IMG/VR virus record: IMGVR_UViG_3300008108_000740
Location: 1 to 24,929 of that record
Origin: a virus
Length of the DNA: 24,929 nt
Strand: one strand, 5' to 3'
Made by a program: the position numbers and the translations under genes. The notes beneath the pieces are model-generated. The model made no database searches, was not told where the DNA came from, and worked only from the letters and a program-made list of their open reading frames with translations. Shown here piece by piece: positions 1 through 8,778 of the stretch (the first letter of the stretch is position 1; each line of letters opens with the position of its first letter).

Positions 1-22
1 ATTATAAATGATATTATTTAAT

Positions 23-1186
23 ATGGCAAATATACCTATTTGGCCAGGAACTTCATCATTTGTATCAGGTTCTGGTCAAACCCCATTTGGTTTTTATGAT
101 AGTGATGTTTCTTTCCAACAAGAAGCCGATAAAGTAGCAAATTGGTGTGCTCGTAGGTTAGGTTATCCATTAATGGAAATTGAATTGCAAGACATCAATT
201 TCTACACAGCATTTGAAGAAGCAATTACAGCATATAGCAATGAAGTATACCAATATAAGATACGTGAAAACTTCTTTTTAATGCAAGGTAATTCTACCGG
301 ATCTTCATATAATAATCAAATAATTACCCCTAATTTAGGAAGCACAATTCGTATTTCCCAAACATACGCTGTTGAAGCAGGAACAGGAGGAAATGTACCT
401 CAATATACAGCTTCATTTGATATGATACCTGGTATTCAAGATTATGATTTAAAAGAAATCATGTCTAGTTCATATGGGATAACATCATCTATTGAGGTTA
501 AAAAAATATTCTATGAGTCTCCTCCAGCTATTGTTCGTTATTTTGATCCATACGCTGGTACTGGTACTGGTATTCAGTCATTATTAGAAACATTTGGATT
601 TGGACAATTCTCACCAGGAGTTAATTTTTTATTAATGCCTATATATTTTGATGTTCAAAAAATTCAAGCAATTGAATTAAATGACCAAATAAGAAAATCA
701 GCATATTCATTTGATCTGGTGGATAATAAATTAAGAATATTTCCTATTCCTACTACTGATAATAAAATGTTCTTTCATTATATATTTGTAGATGATAGAA
801 ATAGTGTTATACCTCTTAGTGGAAGTGGATTAGGTCCGGGTAGAATCACAGACGTATCAAATGTACCTTATACTAATCCAACGTTTGCTTTAATCAATTC
901 AGTAGGTAAGCAGTGGATTTATCAATATACATTAGCTATATGTAAAGAAATGCTAGCATATATTAGAGGTAAATATACACAGATTCCTATTCCAGGAGCT
1001 GAAGTAACCTTAAATCAAGCTGATTTATTAGCCGATGCTAGAACTGAAAAAGAAAAATTACTTGAAGTATTAAGAGCAAACTTAGATATGGCTTCACGTA
1101 AAACACAATTAGAAAACCAAGCATTGGAAGCAGAGGCAATACAAAAAGCATTGAATAACGTACCAATGGGAATTTATATATTTTAA
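23..1186 (+). CDS. Neck / head-completion protein, T4 gp13-like
   Basis: Probably a structural protein of the neck joining the portal to the tail. The N-terminal part carries a pattern seen in gp13-type connectors: a helix with ARRLGYP followed by an acidic stretch (MEIELQD) and a helix with EEAI..YS. The middle is a mixed beta region rich in aromatic residues, and the C-terminal 80 residues are a charged helix (EKEKLLEVLRANLD). Length is about 387 residues against 309 for T4 gp13. I chose ATG 23 (MANIPIWPG) over an in-frame ATG at 8; the true upstream boundary lies at the window edge. The next gene starts 2 nt downstream. The assignment rests on motif resemblance plus position just before a gp14-like and a gp15-like gene; another head-tail connector is possible. 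Confidence 0.55.
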   Translation: MANIPIWPGTSSFVSGSGQTPFGFYDSDVSFQQEADKVANWCARRLGYPLMEIELQDINFYTAFEEAITAYSNEVYQYKIRENFFLMQGNSTGSSYNNQIITPNLGSTIRISQTYAVEAGTGGNVPQYTASFDMIPGIQDYDLKEIMSSSYGITSSIEVKKIFYESPPAIVRYFDPYAGTGTGIQSLLETFGFGQFSPGVNFLLMPIYFDVQKIQAIELNDQIRKSAYSFDLVDNKLRIFPIPTTDNKMFFHYIFVDDRNSVIPLSGSGLGPGRITDVSNVPYTNPTFALINSVGKQWIYQYTLAICKEMLAYIRGKYTQIPIPGAEVTLNQADLLADARTEKEKLLEVLRANLDMASRKTQLENQALEAEAIQKALNNVPMGIYIF

Positions 1187-1188
1187 TT

Positions 1189-1527
1189 ATGATTAAACTA
1201 CAGAATCTATTATTAGAATCACTTTCTATTTACGAAATAGAAGTAATGATTAAAGTAGAAAGACAAGCTAATAAGGTAGACATATACAATGAAATTAGAG
1301 GTATAGATGGAGTAGTTGTTGTTAAAGTAGAACAAAATAACTATTTAAATACTTTAATTACTGACCAAACAGAATACTCTTTACTTCATATGAAATTTAT
1401 TGTAAGAAAAGAACCAAAAGATGAGTTAGCTGAAATTAAAAGAAGAGCATTAGTAACTCAAAAAATACCAGGCTTATTAAAATTTATACCTAGATATAAA
1501 ACTTTAGAAAAAATAACTACGATATAA
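1189..1527 (+). CDS. Small tagged protein (112 aa) with N-terminal MIKLQNLLLE
   Basis: Function not recognised. Residues 1-10 match the tag shared by five proteins here (M-I-K-L-x-x-L-L-x-E), ending in L-L-E, which fits a T4-type prohead-protease cleavage pattern. The rest alternates strands and helices (IEVMIKVER, DIYNEIRGIDGVVVVKVEQ, LLHMKFIVRKE), suggesting a small ferredoxin-like beta-alpha-beta fold, and the C-terminus is basic. It lies between the two neck genes, and its stop overlaps the next start (TAATG), so it is co-translated with neck proteins. It could be a minor neck component, or, if the tag is a capsid-targeting signal, a head cargo protein. Being a real gene is well supported by spacing. 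Confidence 0.8.
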   Translation: MIKLQNLLLESLSIYEIEVMIKVERQANKVDIYNEIRGIDGVVVVKVEQNNYLNTLITDQTEYSLLHMKFIVRKEPKDELAEIKRRALVTQKIPGLLKFIPRYKTLEKITTI

Positions 1528-2063
1528 TGAGTTTATTTGGAGCAAATAGAGACATAAGTTTATTTAGACACGTAAATAGAGAATTACTTAATGATATAAT
1601 TGAGCAAAAAGTAGGATATTATAAAATAGTACTAGATCGCACTGAACCAAACATGTATGGTGAGGCTTCTAAAAAAACATATAACGATCCTGTACTAATT
1701 AATTGCTTGATTGAACGTGGAGATACGACTTCAGCCGTAGATGATTTTGGCCCTGATATTAGTCGTAATATTACTTGCCGCTTTTTACGCGATGATCTCG
1801 CAGGTATTGACTTAAGCACCGAACTTGGCCCAGATGCTAGAGGCTTTACATATAACATAGTACCTGAAATAGGAGATGTAATATTATGGAATAATGATTA
1901 TTATGAAGTTGATAATGTTAATGAAAATCAGTTAGTTGTAGGTAAGGATTATAACTATTCTTATTCATCTAATACCGACAATTTTGGTTCTTCATGGTCA
2001 ATAATATTATCATGCCATTATATGAGACCAGAAATACTAGGTATAACCCAAACAAGACTATAA
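1527..2063 (+). CDS. Neck protein, T4 gp14-like
   Basis: Likely neck protein that completes the head-tail joining surface. The protein (178 aa) shows the gp14-type order: an N-terminal helix (RHVNRELLNDIIEQ), a strand followed by a MYGEASKKTYNDP segment (gp14 relatives have a YGED-like motif here), then a DDFGPDISRNITCRF region, then the I-GDVILWNNDYYEVDNV strand pair and a C-terminal beta strand. T4 gp14 is longer (256 aa), so this is a compact version. It overlaps the preceding gene by one base and is followed 11 nt later by another tagged gene. The identification is by pattern and by the gp13-gp14-gp15 order. Confidence 0.6.
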   Translation: MSLFGANRDISLFRHVNRELLNDIIEQKVGYYKIVLDRTEPNMYGEASKKTYNDPVLINCLIERGDTTSAVDDFGPDISRNITCRFLRDDLAGIDLSTELGPDARGFTYNIVPEIGDVILWNNDYYEVDNVNENQLVVGKDYNYSYSSNTDNFGSSWSIILSCHYMRPEILGITQTRL

Positions 2064-2070
2064 TATTTAT
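2064..2070 (+). promoter_or_regulatory. TATTTAT motif upstream of tagged gene 2075
   Basis: AATATTTATTGACATG, 4 nt from ATG 2075 and overlapping the end of the gp14-like stop region. As with the tape measure, the motif sits unusually close to the start codon. Confidence 0.4.
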
Positions 2071-2074
2071 TGAC

Positions 2075-2434
2075 ATGATTAAATTAATAGACATATTAAA
2101 TGAAGCAGAAATTCCTGTAACCGGAGCAAGTGGTGAAAAAGTAGCATCTTTTAAACCTAAAAAAGATGGTGAGGCTTTTGAAAGAGGATATAAAAGTATA
2201 AAAACTTCTATAGACCCGGAAACAGGTACCTTTACACAAGAATTTGAAGCTTTACCTAAATTTGATGAAATAAGAAGAAATCTTTTAAAATATAGAAGAG
2301 AAGTCCAAGCATTTAAATTTTCAACTAATGAAGATGTAGCTAAAGTAGCTAAAGATGCGAATGCTACTCTATATAAAGCTGCTCAACTAGTATTAGCTTT
2401 AGATAAAATGTTAGAATTACAAAGACAAAAATAA
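2075..2434 (+). CDS. Small tagged protein (119 aa) with N-terminal MIKLIDILNE
   Basis: Function not recognised. An in-frame ATG exists at 1994, but the ATG at 2075 is preferred: it falls just after the upstream stop, follows an ATATTTAT motif, and gives the MIKLIDILNE tag found on four other proteins. After the tag come a flexible Gly/Lys-rich stretch (TGASGEKVASFKPKKDG) and a charged C-terminal helical half ending in LALDKMLELQRQK. It lies between the gp14-like and gp15 genes, with only 2 nt before the latter. By analogy with T4 internal proteins it could be a packaged head protein cleaved after the LNE; this is inference. Confidence 0.75.
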   Translation: MIKLIDILNEAEIPVTGASGEKVASFKPKKDGEAFERGYKSIKTSIDPETGTFTQEFEALPKFDEIRRNLLKYRREVQAFKFSTNEDVAKVAKDANATLYKAAQLVLALDKMLELQRQK

Positions 2435-2436
2435 TA

Positions 2437-3699
2437 ATGGCTAAATCTCTTAAACCTATACCTAAAAATGCAGCTGAAATTAGTCAAGAACAAGTTACTC
2501 CTTATTTAAAAAATCAAGGAAAACCTGTTAGTGATACTGTTTTTTCTAAAAATAGAGGTAAAGATATATCATTTAAGGGAGATACTGTTAAAGATGTAAG
2601 TATAGGAATAGAAGATTTAGATTATGCTGTGTTATACTATTTTGAAAATGTTATAAAACCTAGTGTAATTCAAAATGGACAACAAATAACTGTTCCCGTA
2701 ATTTATGGTTCTCCTGAAAGATGGAAATCAGTTCAAGCCGATGGTTTTTATCGTGATGCTAACGGTAAAGGATTAGCTCCTTTAATTATGTTTAAACGTG
2801 AAAGTGTTGAAAAAAATAGAAGTCTAGGAAATAAATTAGATGGCAACAGAGCCCATTTATATCAGGTTATAGGTACAAAATATAATATAAGAAATGCATA
2901 TGATAGATTTTCAGTTGTAAATAACAGAATACCTTCAGAACAATATTATATAAGTACTGTTCCTGACTATGTTACTTTAACCTATTCGTGTGTTATATTT
3001 ACTGACTATGTTGAACAAAATAATAAGTTAGTAGAAGCTATTAATTTTGCTTCAGATTCATATTGGGGAGATCTAAATAGGTGGAAGTTTAAAGCAAGAA
3101 TAGACTCATTTACTACAACTACTTTATTAGAACAAGGAGAAGACAGAGCAGCTCGCTCTACATTTAATCTTATTTTAAATGGATATATAATTCCTAATAC
3201 GGTAAATAAAGATTTAGCAGTAGCTCGTAGCAAATTTTACACAACATCACAGGTAGTATTTAATTTAGAGGTAATAGATAGTGGTGGTACTATAACTAAT
3301 ATAGACGAAATGAAATTTGCAAATAAACCAGCAGCTAAAAACGCTACAGGAGCTACTTCATTTATAGGAGGAGGAATTAATATAACTAGTGTAATTGGAG
3401 CAGGTAATGATGACGTAGAGTACATAAATACTAATATTGCTAAAATAGCCAATAGCATAACCATTCCTGATACAGCAATTTTTTATAGCTCATCTATATT
3501 GCAACCACCAGCAGGCTCAAGTTTACCTCCTACATCAGTAAATAATTTTGTATTTTATATTAATGGCCAATACGTTCCTTCTTCTGCTATAACATTATCA
3601 GAAAGTGGAGGAAATGTAACAGCATTATTTAATACATCATCTATAGGATATTCATTAAGTTTAACAGACGAAATAACAGCAATAGGGAAATTCACATAA
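2437..3699 (+). CDS. gp15: Proximal tail sheath stabiliser / tail completion protein, gp15-like
   Basis: Caps the head-proximal end of the tail tube and sheath in T4-like phages. The pattern follows T4 gp15 closely: a helix then I-T-VPVIYGSPERWKS (about residues 83-97; T4 has VPITYAS at this place), then a YSCVIFTDYVEQNNKLVEAI strand-helix (about 183-202), then a WGDLNRWKFKARIDSF region, and an acidic loop followed by R-STFNLILNGYIIPN (about 240-254). The family core ends near residue 260. This protein is 420 aa against 272 in T4 because of a Gly/Ser/Asn-rich C-terminal extension of about 150 residues that looks like a small beta domain. Its stop overlaps the next start by one base. Confidence 0.8.
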   Translation: MAKSLKPIPKNAAEISQEQVTPYLKNQGKPVSDTVFSKNRGKDISFKGDTVKDVSIGIEDLDYAVLYYFENVIKPSVIQNGQQITVPVIYGSPERWKSVQADGFYRDANGKGLAPLIMFKRESVEKNRSLGNKLDGNRAHLYQVIGTKYNIRNAYDRFSVVNNRIPSEQYYISTVPDYVTLTYSCVIFTDYVEQNNKLVEAINFASDSYWGDLNRWKFKARIDSFTTTTLLEQGEDRAARSTFNLILNGYIIPNTVNKDLAVARSKFYTTSQVVFNLEVIDSGGTITNIDEMKFANKPAAKNATGATSFIGGGINITSVIGAGNDDVEYINTNIAKIANSITIPDTAIFYSSSILQPPAGSSLPPTSVNNFVFYINGQYVPSSAITLSESGGNVTALFNTSSIGYSLSLTDEITAIGKFT

Positions 3700-4082
3700 T
3701 GGCACTAATAACCAGTAAACAAATACAGTACCCATTATCGGGCTTATTCAGTGGATCGTTTAGCGGTGATGGTAGTGGTTTGACTAACTTATCGATTGAT
3801 GGATTTCAAATAACCTCAGGAAGTGTTAGTGCTAGTGTTAATCCAATAGGAGATTTATTTTTAGTTAAGTCAGCAAGCGCTGAATTTTTAAAAATAACTT
3901 CTAATACTACAACTATAACTAATGATATTTTTATAATTAAGGATAACAACAATAAACCAACATTTACTATAAGTGAAAGTATAATATATTTTGCTACTCA
4001 GTCAACTGAATTAACAGGTTCAACTATAGCTGGAAGTATGTATTTTACTTCATCATCGTTTTACGTAGGACTAGAAAACTAA
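3699..4082 (+). CDS. Short fibre-like structural protein (127 aa)
   Basis: A small Ser/Thr/Gly/Ile-rich beta protein opening the fibre locus. The N-terminus (PLSGLFSGSFSGDGSGLTNL) is typical of modular phage fibre shafts, and the C-terminus (GSMYFTSSSFYVGLEN) resembles the short G-x-[IM]-Y-[FV] endings of the longer fibres at 6178 and 11997. It starts inside the gp15 stop (TAATG), so it is translationally coupled to the tail-completion gene. It may be a short tail or collar fibre, or a fibre trimmed to its two ends. No catalytic residues or transmembrane segments are visible. Confidence 0.65.
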   Translation: MALITSKQIQYPLSGLFSGSFSGDGSGLTNLSIDGFQITSGSVSASVNPIGDLFLVKSASAEFLKITSNTTTITNDIFIIKDNNNKPTFTISESIIYFATQSTELTGSTIAGSMYFTSSSFYVGLEN

Positions 4083-4085
4083 ATA

Positions 4086-4093
4086 TATTTATA
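4086..4093 (+). promoter_or_regulatory. TATTTATA motif upstream of fibre gene 4116
   Basis: TATTTATA within ATATATTTATAAC, 22 nt before the ATG and just after the preceding stop. It is one of about a dozen copies placed upstream of genes here; candidate late promoter. Confidence 0.5.
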
Positions 4094-4115
4094 ACAAACA
4101 TAAAAACAATATACA

Positions 4116-6158
4116 ATGGCAGAATGGAAAAAAGTCGTAGTCTCAGGTTCTGTAGCTGAATTAGAAAACCACTTTAATGGTGAACCAACAATAAATCCTT
4201 GGTCAACTGGTCTTGATGGAAGTTATTTCAGTACATTTTCACCTACAACCTACACTTCAGATATATTAAGATTTATAGCAGGGTTATTAAGCGCCTCAGC
4301 TCCTGCACCTTCACCTAACACTAGAACATTCGCTAATATTAGTGAAACTATTACAAACAACGGTACTGGAACTGCACCTGCAGGTTATGTACCTCAAAGT
4401 TTTACAGGTGCTGATTTAACTTATTTAGTTAATCAAGGGTTTGCTTCAGTAGGTGGTACTTTATTTCCTAGTAGAACAATATTCAATAACTCAAGTTTTA
4501 ATATAGTTTATAATAGTGTTGCTGGTGGTTCTACAACAGTATCTTCATCCGCTGATGCTCAATTATTTGGTTTAGGAACTTTATCTGAGGTTCCATTTCG
4601 TGTGTCAGGAGCAATAAGTTGGTTTTACTCAGATAACAACAGTGAAACCGTAACTGCAACTTCACAATCACAAGCTTTATTATCATTATCAACTACAGGT
4701 TCTTCAGGTGGTTTAACGTTAGCTAGAATTAACACAGCTAATCCATTAGTTATCCCTCCAGCATTCCAAGATGGTAAATTTGCTGGTGTATTTAGTTCAG
4801 GACTATTCAATAATGGAAGATCATTTACTAGTGTAAGTTCATCAGGTTGGTACCATATATCAGCATCTATTAGAATAAATACCGGTTCTTCAGCATACAG
4901 CACAGCACAAACTATTACTGAAAGAGTATTTTATGCTCCAACAACTAATATTAATACTAACATTGGTAGTAATAGTTTATCATATACAGGTGGTGTAACA
5001 GCTTCATTAACAGCAACATCACGCTCATTAAGTGGTGCTCCTTATTTATTAACTGCTACTTGGTCTCAAATATCAACAGCAAGTGGTTTCTTCTCACCTT
5101 TATATGCTGCTGATTCAACATTATCTGATTTAAACACAGCAAATTCATTAGTTGCTTTAAGTGGTATAACAGCTGCTTCAACCGCTGGAGGTACAGTTCA
5201 AACTGCAAATGCTATATTTGATTCAACAGGCGTAACTCCAAGATCAACAGGTACAGTACCTTTTATAAATGATATAGTTAAATTAAGTGGTAGTGTATCA
5301 TTTAATGCTGGTTCAAGTGGTGCTACAAATATCCAACAAGGAAGTTCTTTATCTACAACTACATTTACAGTATTAACAAGAGGTAAAGACAGAACCGGAA
5401 CCCAATCAACATTAAACACACAAACTTATTTATTTCACTCAGCCAGTGCTTTTGATCAACCATTATCTTCAGGATCAATGGCTTATTATGGTAGAGCACA
5501 AGGATTTGATTCTAATACATTAACTGGTGGATCTGAAACATTCGTAGGAGAAACTTCTAGATTACGAATAGATAATAATGTTTTATCAGGTTCATATAAT
5601 AGTGGAGGAAAATGGACTACCGGTTCATATAGCGCTTACACATTAGGAGCATTAGATTTACAAGTTAAACCTGGATTCTTAGTAAGACCAGGTGGTTCAT
5701 ATGGTTATTGGTTAGCAGATCCAAACAGTGGTAAAACATATAAATACTATGCTAGAGCATTTAGACGTGATTTAGCAACTGCTGCTACTTCAATGACTAT
5801 AAACGTAGGTAGAACATTAGTAGGCTGGAACTCAGCTACATCTGGTGTAGCAGTTGCTTTAGTATTTGCTAGTTCAGGTGTCAATTTATATTCTACTCCT
5901 AGAATTTATGACCCAACTGCTACAACATCTAACTTAATTAGTGCTAATGTATCTAATGATGATTTTATTAATCCGTTTACTAGAAACATAGATTTATATG
6001 GTAATACAGGTGGTAGTGTTGCTTCAACAACATATACAGTTCCATTAAGAGCAGCAGATGGTATGACATTAGATACTACTTACAGAGACTTAATTGTACT
6101 TGTAAGATACAATGGAGACCAATTACCAATAACAAGTATAGCAGTAACATATTCATAA
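4116..6158 (+). CDS. Large fibre/adhesin-like virion protein with MAEWKKVVVSGS N-terminus
   Basis: A 680-residue, low-charge protein rich in Ser, Thr, Gly, Ala and Asn with almost no Cys, typical of extended beta-rich virion appendages. Residues 1-12 share W-K-K-V-x-x-S-G-S with the fibre at 8870 (MPNWKKVLTSGS), which I take as a common attachment tag. Repeated strand-like units such as GSVSFNAGSSG and GGVTASLTATSRSLSG suggest several Ig-like or beta-sandwich domains, and the C-terminus (RDLIVLVRYNGDQLPITS) is a compact beta end. It is preceded by a TATTTATA motif and an A-rich leader without Shine-Dalgarno. The precise role (whisker, collar or tail fibre) cannot be told from sequence. Confidence 0.7.
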   Translation: MAEWKKVVVSGSVAELENHFNGEPTINPWSTGLDGSYFSTFSPTTYTSDILRFIAGLLSASAPAPSPNTRTFANISETITNNGTGTAPAGYVPQSFTGADLTYLVNQGFASVGGTLFPSRTIFNNSSFNIVYNSVAGGSTTVSSSADAQLFGLGTLSEVPFRVSGAISWFYSDNNSETVTATSQSQALLSLSTTGSSGGLTLARINTANPLVIPPAFQDGKFAGVFSSGLFNNGRSFTSVSSSGWYHISASIRINTGSSAYSTAQTITERVFYAPTTNINTNIGSNSLSYTGGVTASLTATSRSLSGAPYLLTATWSQISTASGFFSPLYAADSTLSDLNTANSLVALSGITAASTAGGTVQTANAIFDSTGVTPRSTGTVPFINDIVKLSGSVSFNAGSSGATNIQQGSSLSTTTFTVLTRGKDRTGTQSTLNTQTYLFHSASAFDQPLSSGSMAYYGRAQGFDSNTLTGGSETFVGETSRLRIDNNVLSGSYNSGGKWTTGSYSAYTLGALDLQVKPGFLVRPGGSYGYWLADPNSGKTYKYYARAFRRDLATAATSMTINVGRTLVGWNSATSGVAVALVFASSGVNLYSTPRIYDPTATTSNLISANVSNDDFINPFTRNIDLYGNTGGSVASTTYTVPLRAADGMTLDTTYRDLIVLVRYNGDQLPITSIAVTYS

Positions 6159-6177
6159 TAAAAAGTAATAATACAAC

Positions 6178-8319
6178 ATGGCAATTGATAGAACAATAAA
6201 ATCAAGTAGGCTCTTACAAAGTAGACGCTATACACAAGCATCATTATCAGATGCTCAAGAAGCATTTACCAGTGTATTAGATATAAACTCTAGAGAAGTA
6301 TATGCTCAGGCAAGCCTAATACCTACATCTAGTTTACCCTTCTCAGGTTCAAGCCAAAGCGGCAGTATATATTCTGTTGGAGGACAAAACATATTAAGAT
6401 ATTGGTTTCAACATCCATTAACACCATCAAACGTTGTTAGTGGTTCAGTAGTTGATGCCTGGTTCTTTATTGATCCATCAGGATCAGCGGTTACTCCTCA
6501 GATCATACAAACAGGTCAACAAAATAATTTTGTATCAAACAAATACGCTTCACCATCATTAACAAACGCAGATGCTCAAGATAACCCTCCAGGTTACAAC
6601 ATTGTAGTTTTAATCGACAATGTAAAACAAAATCCAGCTTCATATCAGTTTGATTATAAAAATGGTGTTTTACAATTTGTTACTGCTGCTCCACTTCCAA
6701 CAGCTGTAGTTAGAGTAACAGCCTATCAATATGTTGGTCAAACAGTTGATACTGCATTAACCAACTTAAGTGCCTCTATTTCAGGAGTTAGCGGTTCATT
6801 AAGTAATTTAAGTAGTGATAAAATTGCTACAGGTGCTGTTACCGCTTCAGTTGCTACAGGTTCAAATACATTTACTATTACAAATGGTGGTACTTCATTA
6901 TTTAAAATAAAAAATAATGGTGCTATAGAGCATGGACCTTCAGTATTAGCTGAAGGAGTTTATTCATATGCTGCTGGTGATTCTACTAAAGCAATTGGGG
7001 ACTATTCACATGCTGAAGGTAATAGCACATACGCCGGTTTTAAAGGATATAATTCTGTTGATATAGGTTCGACAACCCCAGGTGATATTTACTTAAATGC
7101 AGGTTATGGTGATGTTTCAAGTCAATTTTCTAGTGGTTATATAGTATTAGATGATACTAATTACAACCAAGCCTACCTCACTACTAAACTAGAAATAGCA
7201 AATGTTCAGTTTGATGGTACTAATACAATTATAACATTAGTTAATACAAGTATCACAGGAACTGGAGCTATAATAGGTGTTTTTAATAATCCAACACCAA
7301 CTGGAGCAGACCAAATAGCAGGAAACACTTCACATGCTGAAGGTTTTAATACTCAAGCCTTAGGAAATTATTCACATGCTGAAGGTGATACTACTAAAGC
7401 AATAGGAAGTTATTCACATGCAGAAGGTAATGGTACTCAAGCAACAGGATACGCTTCACATGCTGAAGGCACTAGTACTCAAGCATTAGGAGATTATTCA
7501 CACGCTGAAGGTGAAAGTACAATTGCCTCTGGATACGCATCACATGCAGAAGGTCTTAATACTCAAGCAATAGGAAATTATTCACATGCTGAAGGTTCTG
7601 ATACTCAAGCCTTAGGAAATTATTCACATGCTGAAGGTGAAAATACAACAGCATCTGGATACGCATCACATGCTGAAGGTGTAGGTACAATTGCATCCGG
7701 TTCTGGACAAACAGTAATGGGTAAATACAATACCCAAAACAATGATACTTCATTAGTAATAATAGGTAATGGTATTGATGATAGTACTAGAAGTGATTTA
7801 GTATTATTTAATTCAACAGACGTTGCATTTAACGTACCAGTAGCATCTGTAAATGTAGATTCAAATGCTTTTACAATTATAAGCGCATCTAGTACATTAC
7901 TTAATGTAGCAAATTCTGGATTAGTTACAGTATCAAATTTAACAGTAAATGATAACTTAGTTGTAAACGGTACCGCTTCATTTATTAATACAGAAAACTT
8001 ATCTGTTAAAGATAGATTCATATTAATTAATAGTGGTTCTTCTACATTAGCAGATTCAGGATGGGTTACCCAATACAACGCAGCCGGTTCAGGTTCAGCA
8101 TTTTATTTAGATGCAGATACAACAGGAACATATGGTCGTTTTGCAGTAGCATTTGATGTTGTAGGTAATGAAAGTATTGTAACCGCTAACGAGTATGTAG
8201 TTACCGCTCGTCAAGCATCAGGAGCACCCCCAGCAACACCAACATGGGGTGGTGCAACCAACGGCTTCGGTAATATTTACGTAAACAGTGATAACGGTGA
8301 TATCTTTATCTATTCTTAA
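6178..8319 (+). CDS. Tail fibre with YadA-head-like SHAEG repeats
   Basis: A 713-residue fibre. Residues 1-230 form an N-terminal virion-binding and strand region (with NGVLQFVTAAPL and a coiled LTNLSASISGVSGSLSNLSSDK stretch). One SHAEG occurs near residue 277, followed by an inserted stretch of about 100 residues, then nine consecutive 14-residue repeats of the form SHAEG-x-x-T-x-A-x-G-x-[YA] from about residue 385. This is the hallmark of the left-handed beta-roll in YadA and Hep/Hag heads, which trimerise. A cap region with MGKYN and IGNGIDDSTRSDL follows, also present in the fibre at 11997. The C-terminus (GNIYVNSDNGDIFIYS) is a short beta end. Probably a trimeric host-binding fibre. Confidence 0.8.
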   Translation: MAIDRTIKSSRLLQSRRYTQASLSDAQEAFTSVLDINSREVYAQASLIPTSSLPFSGSSQSGSIYSVGGQNILRYWFQHPLTPSNVVSGSVVDAWFFIDPSGSAVTPQIIQTGQQNNFVSNKYASPSLTNADAQDNPPGYNIVVLIDNVKQNPASYQFDYKNGVLQFVTAAPLPTAVVRVTAYQYVGQTVDTALTNLSASISGVSGSLSNLSSDKIATGAVTASVATGSNTFTITNGGTSLFKIKNNGAIEHGPSVLAEGVYSYAAGDSTKAIGDYSHAEGNSTYAGFKGYNSVDIGSTTPGDIYLNAGYGDVSSQFSSGYIVLDDTNYNQAYLTTKLEIANVQFDGTNTIITLVNTSITGTGAIIGVFNNPTPTGADQIAGNTSHAEGFNTQALGNYSHAEGDTTKAIGSYSHAEGNGTQATGYASHAEGTSTQALGDYSHAEGESTIASGYASHAEGLNTQAIGNYSHAEGSDTQALGNYSHAEGENTTASGYASHAEGVGTIASGSGQTVMGKYNTQNNDTSLVIIGNGIDDSTRSDLVLFNSTDVAFNVPVASVNVDSNAFTIISASSTLLNVANSGLVTVSNLTVNDNLVVNGTASFINTENLSVKDRFILINSGSSTLADSGWVTQYNAAGSGSAFYLDADTTGTYGRFAVAFDVVGNESIVTANEYVVTARQASGAPPATPTWGGATNGFGNIYVNSDNGDIFIYS
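7330..7707 (+). repeat. Nine 42-nt tandem SHAEG repeats
   Basis: Nine in-frame units of 42 nt (14 codons) start at 7330, 7372, 7414, 7456, 7498, 7540, 7582, 7624 and 7666, each opening with a variant of TCACATGCTGAAGG. A tenth isolated copy is at 7006. Spacing is exact, so unit gain or loss would keep the frame. Confidence 0.9.
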
Positions 8320-8322
8320 ACA

Positions 8323-8330
8323 TATTTATA
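8323..8330 (+). promoter_or_regulatory. TATTTATA motif upstream of gene 8342
   Basis: TATTTATA in CATATTTATAATAAA, directly after the SHAEG fibre stop and 11 nt before ATG 8342. Candidate late promoter. Confidence 0.45.
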
Positions 8331-8341
8331 ATAAAATAGTT

Positions 8342-8542
8342 ATGGCATTTACAGCAACACACATAGACAACAACGTTAAAAAAGAACAAACAACAACTCT
8401 ATCTCCATCACAGTTAAATACAAAGGAGATAGAGATGTTGTTATCTCTAATAAAAAGATCAACATTCCTTGGAGAGGATGTAGAGACTATTTATCATATG
8501 GTGGTTAAACTACAAAACCAATATTTGGAACAAACAAAATAA
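8342..8542 (+). CDS. Small helical protein (66 aa), paralogue of the next gene
   Basis: Function not recognised. The start at ATG 8342 (MAFTATHID) is preferred to an in-frame ATG at 8288, which lies inside the upstream fibre gene. The sequence is a short polar lead followed by two amphipathic helices (KEIEMLLSLIKRS and DVETIYHMVVKLQNQYLE) separated by FLGE, i.e. a helical hairpin. The neighbouring 73-residue protein has the same layout (ELNFIRQSLE, IQGKDAKFLATLQVKIEQELAE), suggesting a duplicated pair. It lies between two fibre genes, so a scaffold or chaperone role is conceivable but not shown. Confidence 0.7.
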   Translation: MAFTATHIDNNVKKEQTTTLSPSQLNTKEIEMLLSLIKRSTFLGEDVETIYHMVVKLQNQYLEQTK

Positions 8543-8549
8543 TTAAGTT

Positions 8550-8771
8550 ATGAATATATACTCAGTTGATTTAACTCTAAATGAGTTAAACTTTATCCGT
8601 CAATCATTAGAAACAGTTACCATACAAGGTAAAGATGCTAAATTTTTAGCTACACTTCAAGTAAAAATTGAACAAGAACTGGCTGAAATACAAAAAATGA
8701 TACAAGCAGAAGAACAAAAGAAAATGCTTGCCCTATCAGAGACTATAACTAAAAGTACATCTAAAAAATAG
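8550..8771 (+). CDS. Small helical protein (73 aa), paralogue of gene 8342
   Basis: Function not recognised. A helical hairpin with a G-K-D-A turn (compare G-E-D-V in the previous protein) and a longer charged second helix running into a Lys/Ser-rich tail (TKSTSKK). It starts 7 nt after the preceding stop with the leader AATTAAGTTATG, so the two are probably co-transcribed. The end is followed by a TATTTATA motif and a structured leader for the next fibre. Confidence 0.7.
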   Translation: MNIYSVDLTLNELNFIRQSLETVTIQGKDAKFLATLQVKIEQELAEIQKMIQAEEQKKMLALSETITKSTSKK

Positions 8772-8778
8772 TTTTCCA

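Noticed and set aside
7330-7707. Regular repeats reminiscent of a CRISPR array
   Set aside because: Units are 42 nt, in frame, and encode a conserved SHAEG protein repeat with no unique spacers.
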